From assembly GCA_003488105.1 (NCBI GenBank), contig DNMS01000020.1:2472-10598 (forward strand): DNA of 8,127 bases. The letters run 5' to 3'. The notes below the pieces were generated by a model. It did not search any database, was not told the DNA's origin, and saw nothing but the letters and a program-made list of their open reading frames with translations. Source of the stretch: Rhodospirillaceae bacterium (lineage in GTDB: Bacteria; Pseudomonadota; Alphaproteobacteria; Rhodospirillales_A; Casp-alpha2). The stretch's first letter is position 1, and every line of letters starts with the position of its first letter. Position numbers and translations under genes: made by a program. Shown in pieces: positions 5,984 to 8,127 of the stretch.

Positions 5984-7249
5984 TCAGTCCGCCAACCAGG
6001 GCGGCAGCGCGTCGAAGGCCATGAATTCCTCAGCCTCGACACGGCGGCGGACCACGGCATGGTCGCCGCCCGATACCAGAACCTCGGGCACCAGGGGCCG
6101 GCCGTTGTAGGTCGAGGCCATGACCGCCCCATACGCACCCGCGGACCTGATCGCCAGAAGATCCCCCGGCTTTACGGCGGGAAGATGGCGTTGCACCGCA
6201 AATGTATCACCGGTTTCGCAGATAGGTCCAACGACATCGACCGGATGCAATGCACTGCCCGGCGCCGGTTCGGCCACCGGCACGATGGCGTGATAAGCGT
6301 CATAGAGGGCCGGGCGGATCAGGTCGTTCATGGCCGCGTCGACGATGACGAAGCGGCGGGTCGAACCGTCCTTGGCGTAAAGCACGCGGGTCACCAGCAC
6401 GCCCGCGTTGCCCGCGATCAGGCGGCCCGGCTCGAACGTGACATGACAGCCGAGCGGCCCGACGACGTCCTTGACCATGGCGCCGTAGTCAGCCGGCGGC
6501 GGGGCCTGTTCGTCGTTGTAGGGGATGCCGAGCCCGCCGCCCAGATCGAGCCGGCGGATGTCGTGACCCTGGGCGCGCAAATCCAGCGCCACGTCGCGCA
6601 CCCGCTCATACGCCTTGCGATAGGGGGCCAGGTCGAGCAGTTGCGAGCCGATGTGGACGGCGATGCCGCCCGCGTCGATGCCCGGCAGGTCGCGCGCCTT
6701 GGCGTAGACCTGGGGCGCGCGGTCCCAGTCGATGCCGAACTTGTTTTCCGCCCGGCCCGTGGTGATCTTGGCGTGGGTCTTGGCGTCGACGTCCGGGTTG
6801 ATGCGGATCGCCACATGGGCGGTTTTACCCTTGGCCGCCGCGACCTCGGACAGGGCCACCAGTTCCGGTTCGGACTCCACGTTCATCTGGTAAAGCCCCG
6901 CGTCCAGCGCCTGGGCCATTTCGGCCTGGGTCTTGCCGACCCCGGAAAACACGATCTTCGATGCCGGAACGCCGGCCTTGAGCGCGCGCATCAGCTCACC
7001 GCCGGACACCACGTCGGCGCCCGCGCCTAACTGCGCCAGGGTCTTGATGACGGCGACGTTGCCGTTGGCCTTGACCGCGTAACAGATGGTGTGGTCGAGG
7101 CCCGCGAGGGCGTCGTCGAACACTTGGAAGTGGCGCTCCAGCGTCGCCCGCGAATAGCAATAGAACGGCGTGCCCACCTGGTCCGCCAGATCAGCAAGGC
7201 TCACATCCTCGGCTGACAACAGCCCGTCTTTATAGGTGAAATGGTCCAA
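5984..7249 (-). CDS. lysA: Diaminopimelate decarboxylase LysA
   Basis: LysA catalyses the last step of lysine biosynthesis, PLP-dependent decarboxylation of meso-diaminopimelate to L-lysine in the cytoplasm. At 421 residues it has the normal length for the family. It shows the fold-type III alanine-racemase-like barrel followed by the C-terminal beta domain. Motifs seen: YAVKAN with the PLP Schiff-base Lys60; GADVVSGGEL (77-86); HIGSQL (199-204); the phosphate-binding LDLGGGLGIPY (234-244); EPGRLIAGNAG (273-283); CETGD (344-348) with the catalytic-site Cys344 and Glu345 from the dimer partner; SAGAYG (369-374) and STYNGRP (379-385). All key residues are present. The start is TTG (7249), giving the DHFTYKDG N-terminus common in alphaproteobacterial LysA; no in-frame ATG replaces it near this point and the Shine-Dalgarno is weak. 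It lies 56 bp after the lipoprotein stop in an argH-lipoprotein-lysA-TIGR02302 series. Confidence 0.96.
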   Translation of the reverse strand: MDHFTYKDGLLSAEDVSLADLADQVGTPFYCYSRATLERHFQVFDDALAGLDHTICYAVKANGNVAVIKTLAQLGAGADVVSGGELMRALKAGVPASKIVFSGVGKTQAEMAQALDAGLYQMNVESEPELVALSEVAAAKGKTAHVAIRINPDVDAKTHAKITTGRAENKFGIDWDRAPQVYAKARDLPGIDAGGIAVHIGSQLLDLAPYRKAYERVRDVALDLRAQGHDIRRLDLGGGLGIPYNDEQAPPPADYGAMVKDVVGPLGCHVTFEPGRLIAGNAGVLVTRVLYAKDGSTRRFVIVDAAMNDLIRPALYDAYHAIVPVAEPAPGSALHPVDVVGPICETGDTFAVQRHLPAVKPGDLLAIRSAGAYGAVMASTYNGRPLVPEVLVSGGDHAVVRRRVEAEEFMAFDALPPWLAD

Positions 7250-7305
7250 GGGTCGGTTTCCGGTCTTTGTTCAGCGGCAGGCCTGATGGGACGGGCACGG
7301 CCGGG

Positions 7306-7545
7306 TTATCTGGTGCGGTCCGGGATCGTGTCCAGCTTGAGGAACTGGGACCTGTCCATGGGCTCGGCGTTGTCCTCGGCCGGCTTGACCGACGGTACGC
7401 CTCGTTTTTCCGGTGGAAAATAGGGATATTCCTGGGGAAATTCCGAACCCGGCGGATGCTTCGGCTGGTTCTTGCGACCGCATGCCGACAGCCCGGCGAC
7501 CGTCAGGCCGGCGAAAAACGTCGAAAGGAACTGTCTGCGTGTCAT
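7306..7545 (-). CDS. Small lipoprotein, LptM/YifL-like, with a twin-arginine-like signal
   Basis: This 79-residue protein begins MTRRQFLSTF, continues with a short hydrophobic core and a lipobox LSAC with Cys22 as the lipidation site, then GRKNQPKHPPGSEFP. A small lipoprotein with a CGxK..PP start between argH and lysA is typical of alphaproteobacteria and resembles LptM (YifL), which in E. coli helps mature the LPS translocon LptDE. Here the usual K-G-P is K-N-Q-P, so the family call is probable, not certain. The residue after Cys is Gly, with no Asp retention signal, so outer-membrane sorting is expected. TRRQFL resembles a Tat motif. ATG 7545 is preferred over the longer frame from 7611, which would overlap argH and bury the signal peptide; GGGAAG lies a little upstream. 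The mature part is Pro-rich and charged. Confidence 0.78.
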   Translation of the reverse strand: MTRRQFLSTFFAGLTVAGLSACGRKNQPKHPPGSEFPQEYPYFPPEKRGVPSVKPAEDNAEPMDRSQFLKLDTIPDRTR

Positions 7546-7585
7546 CGCGTCCGATCTTCCCGAATATCCATCCGCGTTCCGGACC

Positions 7586-8127
7586 CTAGCCCAGGAACCG
7601 CGCGCGCGCATCCTTGGCCTGGGCGCGCACGTTGTCCGGCGCCGTGCCGCCGTAACTGGTCCGGCTGGTCACGGAGTTCTCGACGCCGAGCACCGAATAT
7701 ACGTCCTCGGTAATGGCCGGGTCCACTTCGCGCATGTCGGCGATGCTCAACCCTTCAAGCTCGCAGCCCTTGGCTTCGGCCATGGCGACCAGCGATCCGG
7801 TCACATGGTGGGCATTGCGGAACGGCATTCCCAACACCCGCACCAGCCAGTCGGCCAGGTCGGTCGCCGTGGCAAATCCGCGCGATGCGTCGGCCGCCAT
7901 GCGGTCCTTGTTGAACTTCACGTCGCGCACCATGCCCGCCGCAGCGGCCACGGCCAAGGCCACGTTGTCGGCGGCGTCGAACACGGCTTCCTTGTCTTCC
8001 TGCATGTCCTTGCCGTAGGTCAGCGGCAGGCCCTTCATGACGATGACCAGGCCCTGGAACGCCCCCGCGATGCGCCCGACCTTGGCCCGCACCAGTTCGG
8101 CCGCGTCCGGGTTGCGCTTCTGCGGCA
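7586..8127 (-). CDS. argH: Argininosuccinate lyase ArgH, C-terminal part, cut by window edge
   Basis: ArgH splits argininosuccinate into arginine and fumarate, the last step of arginine biosynthesis, and works as a cytoplasmic tetramer. About the last 180 residues of a protein usually near 460-470 long are present. The window edge falls inside the fumarase/aspartase-superfamily signature: PQKRNPD is visible, and its Met codon is cut by the end. Then follow [19 protein letters not shown], the conserved central helix region, and the ArgH C-terminal domain with [27 protein letters not shown] and [16 protein letters not shown]. The catalytic Ser lies in the signature loop before the window edge and cannot be checked. 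The stop is TAG, 40 bp before the lipoprotein ATG, consistent with one operon. Confidence 0.96.
   Translation of the reverse strand, partial: PQKRNPDAAELVRAKVGRIAGAFQGLVIVMKGLPLTYGKDMQEDKEAVFDAADNVALAVAAAAGMVRDVKFNKDRMAADASRGFATATDLADWLVRVLGMPFRNAHHVTGSLVAMAEAKGCELEGLSIADMREVDPAITEDVYSVLGVENSVTSRTSYGGTAPDNVRAQAKDARARFLG

Noticed and set aside
6059..7030. Long plus-strand open frame (323 residues) opposite lysA
   Set aside because: It is antisense to an intact lysA with all active-site motifs; its composition (His/Arg/Gly/Val/Asp-rich) is typical of a GC-rich shadow frame.
7546..7611. N-terminal extension of the lipoprotein, overlapping the argH stop
   Set aside because: It would bury the signal peptide and lipobox behind a charged stretch; ATG 7545 gives a standard lipoprotein signal.
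1..8127. CRISPR array, tRNA or rRNA gene, insertion sequence, prophage or defence island
   Set aside because: No regularly spaced repeats, RNA-gene signatures, transposase or integrase motifs, or target-site duplications are visible; the genes are ordinary core genes with even composition.

Overview
The window looks like a core chromosomal segment of a high-GC alphaproteobacterium, probably of the Rhodospirillales type. The evidence is the gene content and order: an argH, small lipoprotein, lysA and alphaproteobacterial 'TIGR02302' (DUF4175) block, next to a zinc-ribbon (MJ0042-type) membrane protein, ftsE, ftsX and a DUF218/YdcF-type gene. The TIGR02302 family is, as far as I know, essentially alphaproteobacterial. 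The taxonomic call is inferred from synteny and protein style, not from a marker gene.

Layout. From the right edge, on the minus strand: the C-terminal part of argH (arginine biosynthesis, cut by the window end), a 79-residue lipoprotein of LptM/YifL type, lysA (diaminopimelate decarboxylase), a 123-bp gap with several small hairpins, and the 892-residue TIGR02302/DUF4175 membrane protein. These four are co-directional and closely spaced, so they are probably one transcription unit whose promoter lies outside the window. On the plus strand, converging on the TIGR02302 gene with only 29 bp between stops, is a 345-residue protein. It has an N-terminal CxxC..CxxC zinc ribbon, a Pro/Ala-rich and then acidic linker, one transmembrane helix and a C-terminal beta-type domain. 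It has a good sigma70-like promoter (TTGCTT, 17 bp, TATAAA) just upstream. Divergent from it on the minus strand is ftsE-ftsX-DUF218, with each junction overlapping (TTGA and TGATG), so the three are probably translationally coupled. The 180-bp divergent intergenic region holds a perfect 14-bp palindrome and an extra copy of its half-site.

How the genes relate. FtsEX is the ABC-type complex that couples the divisome to periplasmic peptidoglycan hydrolysis. DUF218/YdcF/ElyC-like membrane proteins are linked to envelope and peptidoglycan metabolism. LysA consumes meso-diaminopimelate, itself a peptidoglycan precursor. LptM-type lipoproteins assist LPS-translocon assembly. The TIGR02302 protein and the zinc-ribbon membrane protein are uncharacterised, but both are membrane-anchored and sit among these envelope genes.

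I see no mobile element, CRISPR array, tRNA, rRNA or phage signature, and no frameshift in the genes. No stretch longer than 300 bp lacks a gene. This is conserved housekeeping DNA rather than an accessory island. The best candidates for undescribed biology are the two uncharacterised envelope proteins and the palindrome between ftsE and the zinc-ribbon gene.
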